Source: Campylobacteraceae bacterium
GTDB taxonomy: Bacteria; Campylobacterota; Campylobacteria; Campylobacterales; Sulfurospirillaceae
Assembly: GCA_019162915.1 (NCBI GenBank)
Contig: JAFLKZ010000178.1
Span: 884 to 9,855 of the forward strand
Length of the DNA: 8,972 bases
Direction: 5' to 3'
Every line of letters begins with the position of its first letter. Positions within the stretch are counted from its first letter, which is position 1. Below the pieces are notes generated by a model that was not told where the DNA came from, did not search any database, and worked only from the letters and a program-made list of their open reading frames with translations. The position numbers were made by a program, and so were the translations under genes. Shown here piece after piece: positions 1 to 7,159 of this stretch.

Positions 1-1445
1 TTCACGATTGCGCATCGAATGCAAATATTGCTATATTTTGCATTCCAAATTTGCCTAAATTTTTCAAAATTGGGGGCATTAACATATTTTAATGTGCTAA
101 ACATTGCCAATGTTGCTGTTGGCATTTCTAGGGCAATACGAGCAATGAATTGGGTAAATAGCTCTCGTTTTGCGTAACCGTAATCAGGCATGATTTTAGC
201 AATTTGTGTTGTAGCAACGCCTGTTTTACTTTCGCCTCCACCACTAGTTGCATTATCTGAACTTGAAGCTTCAGCATACGGAGGATTTATCAAAATTAAA
301 ATCTTTTTACCCTCAGCAATCGCATTACGCAATGCCATTGGTACTTTATTGGTTAGCGCGTAATCAATCTTTCCATCATCGCCAATGTCATCATTGAGGT
401 AGTCATATTGGAATCTTGTTGCGGCAACACAAGTTTTGGTTGCTTTCATCACATCGATATCGGCTTGGTCGAGCGTTGACATGTAGATATTTCGAGGGTT
501 GGAGTGTTTGACTTCGAGGTTTCCGACACCACAACACATATCCCATACGATGTATTCTTTTTGCCAGTTTTTACCCAGTGTTTCGCTTAATTTATCGTAC
601 GCTTTATCCACCACGGCTAAAGGTGTGTAATAAGCCCCTTTAAAACTTCGCTCATCAATGGGAATAAGGCTATCACGCCTTTCAAGTAGATAGTCTCGGT
701 ATTCGGCTTTGGGTGGTTTGTGGTAAATCGCCCAAAATTGACGGTAACCCTCTTTGTTGCCTAATTCGTAATTACGCCCACCCAAACTAAAGACAGGTGC
801 GCCATTTTTATGGAGTAACTCTGCTGGTAAATTAGCATGCGTTGAGACCGTTCCATCGTGCATGATGTCAGCAAAAAAGAGCAGCGCATAATCTTCTTCT
901 TTGACACCATTAATCTCACGACCTATCATGTCGACCCATTTGTCAAAGACTTGTTTGAGGTTGTCAGGCGTTATCGGTGTACGGATGATGTCGCCTGATT
1001 TTATTGCTGTTTTAACGGTGGCGATAAACTCCTCTTCATGGGTAGAAATCTTAAAAGATACAAAATGCGTTCCGATATGCGTAGAGACTTCGGCAAGTGC
1101 TTCAGAGGTAAATTTACTGGCAGATTGTCCCCATTTGATAGTTTTTTTCTCTAAAAAAGGAAGGACGTCACTGCTTTTCATCAACGCTGCTTTTTCAGTA
1201 TCGACAACTGCTAAAAAGGGCGGTACAGATTCCCCTTTATTGAGTGCTACTTGAACATAGTGCAACAACTGTGTAAACATCGCATAACTAGAAGTTTTAC
1301 CTGTATCTTTAGCTTCAAACCAAATCACATCCGTTTGAATATCTATCAACCCTTTGGTAAATCCTTTAAGACCCAATGCTTTGATATAAGCGTCTTTAAC
1401 ATCTTCTTCACTTCTAGCTTTTTGGAGTTCTGCATAAAGAGACAC
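1..1445 (-). CDS. Type IIG-like restriction-modification enzyme (nuclease plus N6-adenine DNA methyltransferase), N-terminal part
   Basis: The reverse strand reads as one open frame of 481 codons that leaves the window at position 1, so the C-terminus is missing. Near the N-terminus, residues 33-46 read LIDIQTDVIWFEAK, with Asp35 or Asp39 and the Glu44-Ala-Lys46 triad of a PD-(D/E)xK nuclease. Residues 269-275 are KGAYYTP, a phrase typical of Eco57I-type methylases just before the catalytic domain. Residues 302-308, DMCCGVG, fit SAM-binding motif I, and residues 387-390 are NPPY, the catalytic motif IV of N6-adenine methyltransferases. Nuclease followed by methylase in one chain is the type IIG layout; the target-recognition domain should lie beyond the edge. 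The start is GTG at 1445-1443, preceded by AAAAAGG (1458-1452) with 6-nt spacing, and an in-frame TAA lies a few codons upstream. The gene is divergent from rnpB. A methylase-only or type I-like protein is possible if the nuclease motif is degenerate. Confidence 0.85.
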   Translation of the reverse strand, partial: MSLYAELQKARSEEDVKDAYIKALGLKGFTKGLIDIQTDVIWFEAKDTGKTSSYAMFTQLLHYVQVALNKGESVPPFLAVVDTEKAALMKSSDVLPFLEKKTIKWGQSASKFTSEALAEVSTHIGTHFVSFKISTHEEEFIATVKTAIKSGDIIRTPITPDNLKQVFDKWVDMIGREINGVKEEDYALLFFADIMHDGTVSTHANLPAELLHKNGAPVFSLGGRNYELGNKEGYRQFWAIYHKPPKAEYRDYLLERRDSLIPIDERSFKGAYYTPLAVVDKAYDKLSETLGKNWQKEYIVWDMCCGVGNLEVKHSNPRNIYMSTLDQADIDVMKATKTCVAATRFQYDYLNDDIGDDGKIDYALTNKVPMALRNAIAEGKKILILINPPYAEASSSDNATSGGGESKTGVATTQIAKIMPDYGYAKRELFTQFIARIALEMPTATLAMFSTLKYVNAPNFEKFRQIWNAKYSNICIRCAIV

Positions 1446-1549
1446 ATGCAACCTTTTTATAAAAATATTTTAAGTAGTATCTCATAATAAAAATAAAGGG
1501 TTTATATAAGTAAAACTTTTTAAGCCTAAGTTCGATAAAATTTCTCTTC
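1446..1549 (+). promoter_or_regulatory. Divergent intergenic region with the probable rnpB promoter
   Basis: This AT-rich gap separates the minus-strand restriction-modification gene from rnpB. On the plus strand TAAAAT at 1536-1541 is a good -10 box: it would start transcription around 1548-1550, exactly where the rnpB P1 helix begins. No good -35 is visible at the expected place (about 1513-1518); T-rich sequence precedes it instead, as is usual for sigma-70 promoters of Campylobacterota. On the minus strand TAAAAT (1472-1467) and TATTAT (1489-1484) are candidate -10 boxes for the divergent gene, but I cannot choose between them. Confidence 0.6.
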
Positions 1550-1948
<399 letters not shown>

Positions 1949-1964
1949 TTGTTGATTTACATGT

Positions 1965-1977
1965 AAGGATTTTTTTG
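1965..1977 (+). promoter_or_regulatory. Shine-Dalgarno AAGGA and TTG start codon of the antiporter gene
   Basis: AAGGA at 1965-1969 precedes an in-frame TTG at 1975-1977 with a 5-nt spacer. The only longer start, GTG at 1942, lies inside the 3' strand of the rnpB P1 helix and has no ribosome binding site. The first ATG in frame would cut into the first membrane helix. TTG at 1975 is therefore the preferred start. Confidence 0.75.
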
Positions 1978-3156
1978 GAGAATTTACTTTTTTTAGCCCA
2001 TGTTGTTTTATTAATGGTGCTTTCTCCCATTATTTCTCGTATTTTTAGAATTCCCACACCCGTAGTGGAGATACTTTTAGGTTCTTTTGCTGTTTGGATA
2101 GGACTTTTACATGTAGATAATGAAGTATTTAAAAATCTTGCTAAAATTGGTTTCTTCTATCTCATGTTCTTGGCTGGTTTAGAGATAGATATCCAAAAAT
2201 TTTTAAACTACAAAGATAGATTTCTTAAAAAAGCCATGCTTTACTTTCTTTGTTTATACAGTATTTCTTTTGCCCTTTATCTTATTTTGGGACTTTCTCC
2301 TGTCTATATCGTCGCTATTCCTATTGTTTCACTAGGGATGATTATGGCACTTATCAATCAACATGGTAAAAATCATCAGTGGCTAGAACTCTCCCTTATT
2401 ATTGGTGTCATTGGAGAGATTATTAGTATTGCAGCGTTAGTCATTTTTGATGGTGCTGTGACACATGGATTAGGATGGCATTTTTTCAAAAGTATACTTA
2501 TTCTTATAGCAGTTCTTTTTTCTTCTTACTTTTTGTACAGATTACTTAAAATTCTTTTTTGGTGGTATCCTAATTTAAAACGTATTATCATGCCCAATGA
2601 TGATTCGATGCACCAAAGCTTGCGTATCTCAATGGCTCTCTTTTTTGTGCTTCTTGCAACCATGCAATGGCTAGAAATTGATATGGTTTTGGGTGCTTTT
2701 ATCGCTGGTATTTTCATCTCCAACTTTTTTGCACATAAGACAGAATTACCTCACCAACTTTCAACTTTTGGTTTTGGTTTTTTAGTACCTCTCTTTTTTA
2801 TCTTTGTTGGTACAACCCTTGATTTAAACCTTGTTTTAACACAACACATTTTAACCCATGCACTTTGGATTGTTGTGGCAATGGTGGGCGCAAGGATGGT
2901 GAGTTCTTTTGTGGCTTACTTTAGTTATTTAGGCTTTAAAAGTACGATTTTATTCAGTTTGGGTGATTCGATGCCTTTGACATTTTTAGTAGCAATTGCC
3001 ACGATAGCTGTCAAAAACGGTGCAATTGATAATGATGAATATGCCTCTCTTATTGTTGCCGCATTAGTAGAAGGTATCGTGATTATGACACTCATTCAGG
3101 TTCTAATGCACTTTTTCAAAACGAGTAATAACAAAGATAAAGAAAAGATAGGTTAA
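1975..3156 (+). CDS. CPA2-family monovalent cation/proton antiporter (KefB/NapA-like membrane domain)
   Basis: This is an inner-membrane protein of 393 residues made almost entirely of hydrophobic helices, about 12, fitting the Na+/H+ exchanger fold (PF00999). It should exchange Na+ or K+ for protons in ion and pH homeostasis; the ion cannot be told from sequence. Residues 65-72, FLAGLEID, match the conserved GLE motif of the CPA2 family, and the following helices (MVLGAFIAGIFISN, then FLVPLFFIFVGTTLDL) are also typical. There is no C-terminal KTN/RCK nucleotide-binding domain: the chain ends about 10 residues after the last helix in a charged tail. At the ion site, where NapA-type exchangers have Asp-Asp and KefC has Gln-Asp, this protein reads Gly147-Glu148 (VIGEIISIA). 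It begins just after rnpB and is followed, after 35 nt, by the cyclic-di-GMP gene on the same strand, so both may share a transcript. Confidence 0.87.
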   Translation: MENLLFLAHVVLLMVLSPIISRIFRIPTPVVEILLGSFAVWIGLLHVDNEVFKNLAKIGFFYLMFLAGLEIDIQKFLNYKDRFLKKAMLYFLCLYSISFALYLILGLSPVYIVAIPIVSLGMIMALINQHGKNHQWLELSLIIGVIGEIISIAALVIFDGAVTHGLGWHFFKSILILIAVLFSSYFLYRLLKILFWWYPNLKRIIMPNDDSMHQSLRISMALFFVLLATMQWLEIDMVLGAFIAGIFISNFFAHKTELPHQLSTFGFGFLVPLFFIFVGTTLDLNLVLTQHILTHALWIVVAMVGARMVSSFVAYFSYLGFKSTILFSLGDSMPLTFLVAIATIAVKNGAIDNDEYASLIVAALVEGIVIMTLIQVLMHFFKTSNNKDKEKIG

Positions 3157-3169
3157 AATAAATTAACAT

Positions 3170-3184
3170 TAACTTTGAAAGTTA
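3170..3184 (+). promoter_or_regulatory. Perfect 15-nt palindrome just upstream of the cyclic-di-GMP gene
   Basis: TAACTTTGAAAGTTA is an inverted repeat of 7 nt arms around one central base, ending 7 nt before the ATG at 3192. It occupies the place where a Shine-Dalgarno sequence should be; only a weak GAAAG (3177-3181) is present within it. As RNA it could form a 6-bp hairpin with a TGA loop that hides this weak site; as DNA it could be an operator. TAAAAT at 3154-3159, overlapping the antiporter stop codon, is a possible -10 box. Function is inferred only. Confidence 0.4.
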
Positions 3185-3191
3185 CATTACA

Positions 3192-6143
3192 ATGAAAAAA
3201 AAGTCTAGCTTATTTGATTATTTTCATATAGTTGTTGCTATTATGTTTATTACTTTTACGACTATTTATTTGAGTTTTGTTTTTTATCAAGCAAATGCTA
3301 AATTTGAAAAAGAGTCTGCGGATCTTCAAAAAGAGTATTTTAATTCTCAAAAAAATCTACTGGTTAAAGAAGTTGAAAAATTTACAGACTATATCGAAAA
3401 TAAAAAATCTCAAAGTTACTTAGAAACTCAAAAAACCGTTAAATCAAGAGTTTTAGAAGCACATGCTCTTGCTTTTAGCTTACATGAAAAATACAAAAAT
3501 ACCCATTCTGATGCTCAAATAGAAAAGCTAATTATTAACGCCTTAAGAGCACTGCGTTATGAGGATAATAAAGGTTATTATTTTATTATTCGGATGGATG
3601 GTACTAGAATATTAGCAACAGATAAACCAGAGACAGAAGGTGAAAGTACGCTCAATTTTAAAAATTGTGAGGGCAGATCTATCTCTAAAGGGATTATTGA
3701 TATCGCAAGTTCTACAAAAGAGGGTTTTTATGAATATACATGGAGCAAACCAAGTGAAACAAGCAATCATTTTAAAAAAATTTCTTTTGTAAAACTTTTT
3801 GAACCTTATGATTGGATAATAGGTACGGGTCTGTATCTTGATGATATGGAAGAAAAAATTAAAAATGAAATCATTCATAATGAAAATATGTTGCAATTTG
3901 ATAAAAACAACAGCAATTTTATTTTCATAGCCACTTGGGATGGCTTATCGCTTACGTATCCTGCTAAAAATAAGAATGTATATAACCTTACCGATAAAAA
4001 TGGCAAATTTATCGTACAAGAGTTGATAACAACATCCCAAAATGGTGGAGGATTTGTAGAGTATGTGATGCCTCCTTTAAGTGGGTTGAGAAATCTTAAT
4101 AAGCTAAGTTATGTTGTAGGCATTCCAGATTGGCGTTGGTATGTAGGTGCGGGAGTTTACCTAGAAGATGTAAATAAAGAAATCATTTCACTTGAAGAAG
4201 AAATAAAAAAAGATTTAAAAAATATTGTATTTTCTATTTTATTATTGTTACTCGTTTTTTGTTTACTTTTAGGGGTATTTTATTTCTTTATTAGTCGTAA
4301 GATTAAAAAAGACTTTCATACTTTTTCAACTTTTTTTGACTCCTTGGCCAATAAAGATGAGATTATAAATCTGAAAAGTCTTGAATTTAGAGAGTTTGAT
4401 GAATTAGCACACCATGCTAATAAAATGCTTGAAACAAAAATGTCGATTAATAAATATTTAGAACAGTATAAAAAAATAGTTTCAAGTTCAGATGATTTGC
4501 TCTCTTTGATAGATAAAAACTATATTTATCTAGCTGTTAGTGAGGGATATTTAAAAATCTTTGGGAAAGAAAAAGAAGAGATATTGGGGCATAGTATGCC
4601 TGAGCTTTTTGGGGAACAGTATTTTGAAGAAAATCTCAGATATTTTAGCGATAAGGTTTTAAGTGGTGAAAGTTATGAGCGAGAGCATTGGGTTAAATTT
4701 GATTTAGAAGAGCGTTATTTGCATACAAAGTATTTTCCTTATTATGAAAAAGAAAGTGATGTTTTGCCTTCTGCTTATGTAGTTTCATCACGCGATATCA
4801 CAGAAAAAAAAGCCAATGAAGATAAGCTTCTAGCTTCTGAAAGAGAGTTAGAGTTTTTAGCACACAACGATGCTTTAACAGGACTTCCTAATAGAATTTT
4901 ATTAGAAGATAGAATTATGCATGGCATTAACAATAGTAAACGTCAAGGTTCGCTCCTAGCAATTTGTTTTATAGACTTTGATAATTTTAAAAAAATAAAT
5001 GATAGTTTTGGTCACTCTTATGGTGATGATATTTTGAAGCAGTTTGCCCTGCGAACGCATGATGTGACGAGAAGTACCGATACTCTTTCTCGTATTGGTG
5101 GTGATGAGTTCATTTTATTGATTGAAAATATTAAAGATATATCAGAAATAGATTTGATTGTTTCGAAGATTCAAAATATCTTTGAGACACCTTTTATATG
5201 TAAAGAGCAAAAGTTTTTTCTCTCTGCAAGTATTGGAATTAGTGTTTATCCTGACCATGGACTTGATAGTGAAACGCTTATTAAAAATGCAGATGCAGCG
5301 ATGTATAAAGCAAAAGATTTGGGCAAAAATACCCATGCATTTTATACAACAGATATGACAATAGCTTCTTATGAGCGGATTGGTATGGAAAATGCACTTA
5401 GAGAAGCCATTAAAGAAAAGCAGTTTTTAGTTTACTACCAGCCCCAAATTGATTTACAAACGGGAAAGGTGATTAGTCTTGAAGCTTTGGTAAGATGGAA
5501 TCATCCTAAGGAGGGTATCTTAGCGCCAGGTAGATTTATCGTATTTGCAGAAGAGACTCGTTTGATTATTGAGATAGGTGCTTTTGTTTTAAAGCAGGCA
5601 TGTTTGGATTTGATTCATTTAAAGCAAGAGGGATTTGGAGATATACAAGTTTCCATCAACGTTTCTGGTATCCAAATAGAATATAGTAATTTTTTAACAA
5701 CACTCAAAGAGGTTGTCGAAGAGACAAAGATAAATCCAGCTTATTTGGAAATGGAAATAACCGAATCGTTCATTATGAATGACCCAAAAAGATGGATTGA
5801 GCTTTTAAAAAATATGCAAAATTTAGGGATAAGTATCGCTATTGATGACTTTGGTACGGGGCATTCATCTCTATCCTATTTACGTAAACTTCCTATTAAT
5901 AAACTCAAAGTTGATATGTCATTCGTGAAAGATATACCTGCGCAAGAAGATGCATGTGCTATCGTTAATTCCATCATTGATTTGGCGCACAATATGAAAA
6001 TAATTACTATTGCAGAGGGCATTGAAACGCATGAGCAAGAAGCTTATCTTCGTGCACATCAATGTATGCAAGGACAAGGGTATTTTTATAGTAAGCCACT
6101 CAATTTAAAAGATTTGAAAAAATGGATGAAAAGTAAAGCTTGA
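3192..6143 (+). CDS. Membrane sensor with tandem Cache, PAS, GGDEF and EAL domains (cyclic-di-GMP synthesis and breakdown)
   Basis: This is a 983-residue inner-membrane signalling protein. Membrane helices lie at about 11-33 and 345-368. Between them two Cache-type sensor modules face the periplasm (about 45-215 and 235-335), each ending in the typical WxxGxGxYLxD phrase. After a short linker come a PAS domain (about 425-540, closing with R534-D-I-T), a GGDEF domain (from about 555) and an EAL domain (about 735-983). GGDEF is intact at 636-640, and an RxxD inhibitory site stands at 627-630. In EAL, all eight residues needed for phosphodiesterase activity are present: Glu764, Asn823, Glu855, Asp885, Asp886, Lys906, Glu942 and Gln962. 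The spacing from Asn823 onward equals that of RocR. So both making and hydrolysing c-di-GMP look possible, with direction set by the ligand or PAS signal. Cache ligands are often small organic acids; this one is unknown. The ATG has a poor ribosome binding site. Confidence 0.95.
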   Translation: MKKKSSLFDYFHIVVAIMFITFTTIYLSFVFYQANAKFEKESADLQKEYFNSQKNLLVKEVEKFTDYIENKKSQSYLETQKTVKSRVLEAHALAFSLHEKYKNTHSDAQIEKLIINALRALRYEDNKGYYFIIRMDGTRILATDKPETEGESTLNFKNCEGRSISKGIIDIASSTKEGFYEYTWSKPSETSNHFKKISFVKLFEPYDWIIGTGLYLDDMEEKIKNEIIHNENMLQFDKNNSNFIFIATWDGLSLTYPAKNKNVYNLTDKNGKFIVQELITTSQNGGGFVEYVMPPLSGLRNLNKLSYVVGIPDWRWYVGAGVYLEDVNKEIISLEEEIKKDLKNIVFSILLLLLVFCLLLGVFYFFISRKIKKDFHTFSTFFDSLANKDEIINLKSLEFREFDELAHHANKMLETKMSINKYLEQYKKIVSSSDDLLSLIDKNYIYLAVSEGYLKIFGKEKEEILGHSMPELFGEQYFEENLRYFSDKVLSGESYEREHWVKFDLEERYLHTKYFPYYEKESDVLPSAYVVSSRDITEKKANEDKLLASERELEFLAHNDALTGLPNRILLEDRIMHGINNSKRQGSLLAICFIDFDNFKKINDSFGHSYGDDILKQFALRTHDVTRSTDTLSRIGGDEFILLIENIKDISEIDLIVSKIQNIFETPFICKEQKFFLSASIGISVYPDHGLDSETLIKNADAAMYKAKDLGKNTHAFYTTDMTIASYERIGMENALREAIKEKQFLVYYQPQIDLQTGKVISLEALVRWNHPKEGILAPGRFIVFAEETRLIIEIGAFVLKQACLDLIHLKQEGFGDIQVSINVSGIQIEYSNFLTTLKEVVEETKINPAYLEMEITESFIMNDPKRWIELLKNMQNLGISIAIDDFGTGHSSLSYLRKLPINKLKVDMSFVKDIPAQEDACAIVNSIIDLAHNMKIITIAEGIETHEQEAYLRAHQCMQGQGYFYSKPLNLKDLKKWMKSKA

Positions 6144-6168
6144 ACATTATGCTAAATCACTGTACAAT
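6140..6168 (+). promoter_or_regulatory. Sigma-70-like promoter of the thiamin operon
   Basis: TTGAAC (6140-6145) and TACAAT (6163-6168) are separated by exactly 17 nt. The -35 box overlaps the TGA stop (6141-6143) of the preceding gene. Transcription would start near 6175, about 10 nt before the TPP riboswitch, which is the expected place. Confidence 0.7.
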
Positions 6169-6183
6169 GCCTTTGCGATAAAC

Positions 6184-6282
6184 TTTAGTGCTAGGAGTGC
6201 TGGTATCAACCAGCTGAGATAAAGAATAGTGATTCTTTGACCCTTGACCTGATCTGGATAATGCCAGCGTAGGAAAGCCAAA
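6184..6282 (+). promoter_or_regulatory. TPP riboswitch (THI element)
   Basis: This RNA sensor binds thiamin pyrophosphate and shuts off downstream thiamin genes. The conserved pieces occur in order: GGAGTGCT (6194-6201; the usual form is GGGGTGC), a P3 hairpin CTGGT/ACCAG (6200-6213), CTGAGAT (6214-6220), an extra 7-bp hairpin AAAGAAT/ATTCTTT (6221-6238), ACCC (6240-6243), and the highly conserved CCTGATCTGGATAATGCCAG block (6248-6267) followed by CGTAGGAAAG. P1 is weak: GCT (6190-6192) with AGC (6276-6278), perhaps TTT with AAA outside. The ends are therefore approximate. It lies directly upstream of thiD, which fits its role. Confidence 0.95.
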
Positions 6283-6317
6283 CCCACTTTGAAACTTCTG
6301 CCTCTTCTTCTCACTAA

Positions 6318-6352
6318 TTTTTTTCATCTTTACATGTAGGAAAAAAATGAAA
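6318..6352 (+). promoter_or_regulatory. Probable expression platform of the TPP riboswitch at the thiD start
   Basis: The thiD ribosome binding site TAGGA (6337-6341) sits 5 nt before the ATG at 6347. I see no GC-rich hairpin before the seven T (6318-6324), so an intrinsic terminator is unlikely. Instead TTTCAT (6322-6327) is exactly complementary to ATGAAA (6347-6352), the start codon and codon 2, and the seven T can pair with the seven A at 6341-6347. Either pairing would hide the start site, suggesting control of translation. The pairings are weak and the switch mechanism is inferred. Confidence 0.35.
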
Positions 6353-7159
6353 CATTGTTTAACAATAGCTGGCTCTGATAGTTGTGGTGGAGCTGGAATT
6401 CAAGCGGATTTAAAAGCATTTAGTGCGCATGGAACGTATGGTATGAGCGTTATTACAGCGGTAACGGCACAAAATACCAAAGGTGTTTTTGATGTACAAG
6501 ATATCAATCCTTCTGTGATTGCTCATCAAATTGAGGCTATTTTTGATGACATTGAAGTGCATGCCGTAAAAATTGGTATGGTTTCTCGACCTGAAACCAT
6601 AGAAATTATCGCTTCAACTTTAAAAAAATACTCCCTTCCTCCATTGGTCATAGACCCTGTAATGATTTCAAAAAGTGGTTATGATCTGCTTCAACCAGAG
6701 GCTAAAAAAGCCTTAATAGAGATACTTCTTCCCATGGCAACGCTCATCACGCCAAATCTTCCTGAAGCAGAAGTCATCTTAGGCTATGCTATTACCACCA
6801 TAGAAGATATGAAAAAAGCAGCGCGTGATTTGCATAAGTTAGGCTGTAAGTATGTGTTAGTCAAAGGCGGGCATTTAGTCGATGACGCAACTGATGTTTT
6901 ATATGATGGAGCAGAGTTTTATCTTTATGAAAGTGAGCGATTTGAGACTATTAACACGCATGGAACAGGTTGTACTATCTCCTCTGCCATCGCTGCTAAT
7001 CTTGCAAAAGGTTTACATGTAAAGGATGCTGTTAAAGAAGCAAAAGTATATATTTCCAACGCTATTAAGCATGGATTTTCCATCGGTCATGGGGTTGGTC
7101 CCGTGCATCATTTTTACGAATTATATAAAAAAGCAGGAGTATGTGATGATAGAAAATAA
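6347..7159 (+). CDS. thiD: Hydroxymethylpyrimidine / phosphomethylpyrimidine kinase
   Basis: This cytosolic enzyme phosphorylates HMP to HMP-P and then to HMP-PP, the pyrimidine half of thiamin. The 270-residue length is normal for a stand-alone ThiD of the ribokinase-like family. Residues 8-21 (AGSDSCGGAGIQAD) form the substrate-binding N-terminal signature; E. coli-type enzymes have Pro-Ser where this one has Ser-Cys. HGTGCT around Cys209 is the anion-hole and catalytic signature near the C-terminus (Cys213 in E. coli ThiD). The ATG has a good ribosome binding site, TAGGA, 5 nt upstream. It is the first gene after the TPP riboswitch, and its last 14 nt overlap the start of cytX. No fused thiamin phosphate synthase domain is present. 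Confidence 0.96.
   Translation: MKHCLTIAGSDSCGGAGIQADLKAFSAHGTYGMSVITAVTAQNTKGVFDVQDINPSVIAHQIEAIFDDIEVHAVKIGMVSRPETIEIIASTLKKYSLPPLVIDPVMISKSGYDLLQPEAKKALIEILLPMATLITPNLPEAEVILGYAITTIEDMKKAARDLHKLGCKYVLVKGGHLVDDATDVLYDGAEFYLYESERFETINTHGTGCTISSAIAANLAKGLHVKDAVKEAKVYISNAIKHGFSIGHGVGPVHHFYELYKKAGVCDDRK
7012..7023 (+). repeat. Full palindromic copy of the dispersed TTTACATGTA motif
   Basis: TTTACATGTAAA is a perfect 12-nt palindrome inside thiD. The decamer TTTACATGTA also occurs at 1956-1965, 2106-2115, 6329-6338 and 8189-8198, each time on the plus strand. Four of the five copies are followed by AGG, AAGG or AAAGG; the copy at 2106 is followed by GAT. The copies at 1956 and 6329 run straight into the ribosome binding sites of the antiporter gene and thiD. 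The role is unknown. Confidence 0.5.

Noticed and set aside
901..1487. Two plus-strand open frames (117 and 78 codons)
   Set aside because: They lie opposite the well-supported methylase gene, overlap its motif-bearing frame and resemble no protein family.
1961..1966. Minimal ATG-TAA start-stop overlapping the antiporter ribosome binding site
   Set aside because: No ribosome binding site precedes it, and it arises from the TTTACATGTA repeat copy; regulatory use would be speculation.
3612..3896. Minus-strand open frame inside the c-di-GMP gene (also 5142-5336)
   Set aside because: Shadows of conserved Cache and GGDEF coding sequence on the opposite strand, with no supporting start signals.
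6318..6324. Seven-T run as an intrinsic terminator of the riboswitch
   Set aside because: No stable stem-loop lies directly before it.
7026..7145. Upstream ATG that would add 40 residues to CytX
   Set aside because: The extension is thiD sequence read in another frame, without a ribosome binding site; ATG 7146 has AGGAG at the proper distance.
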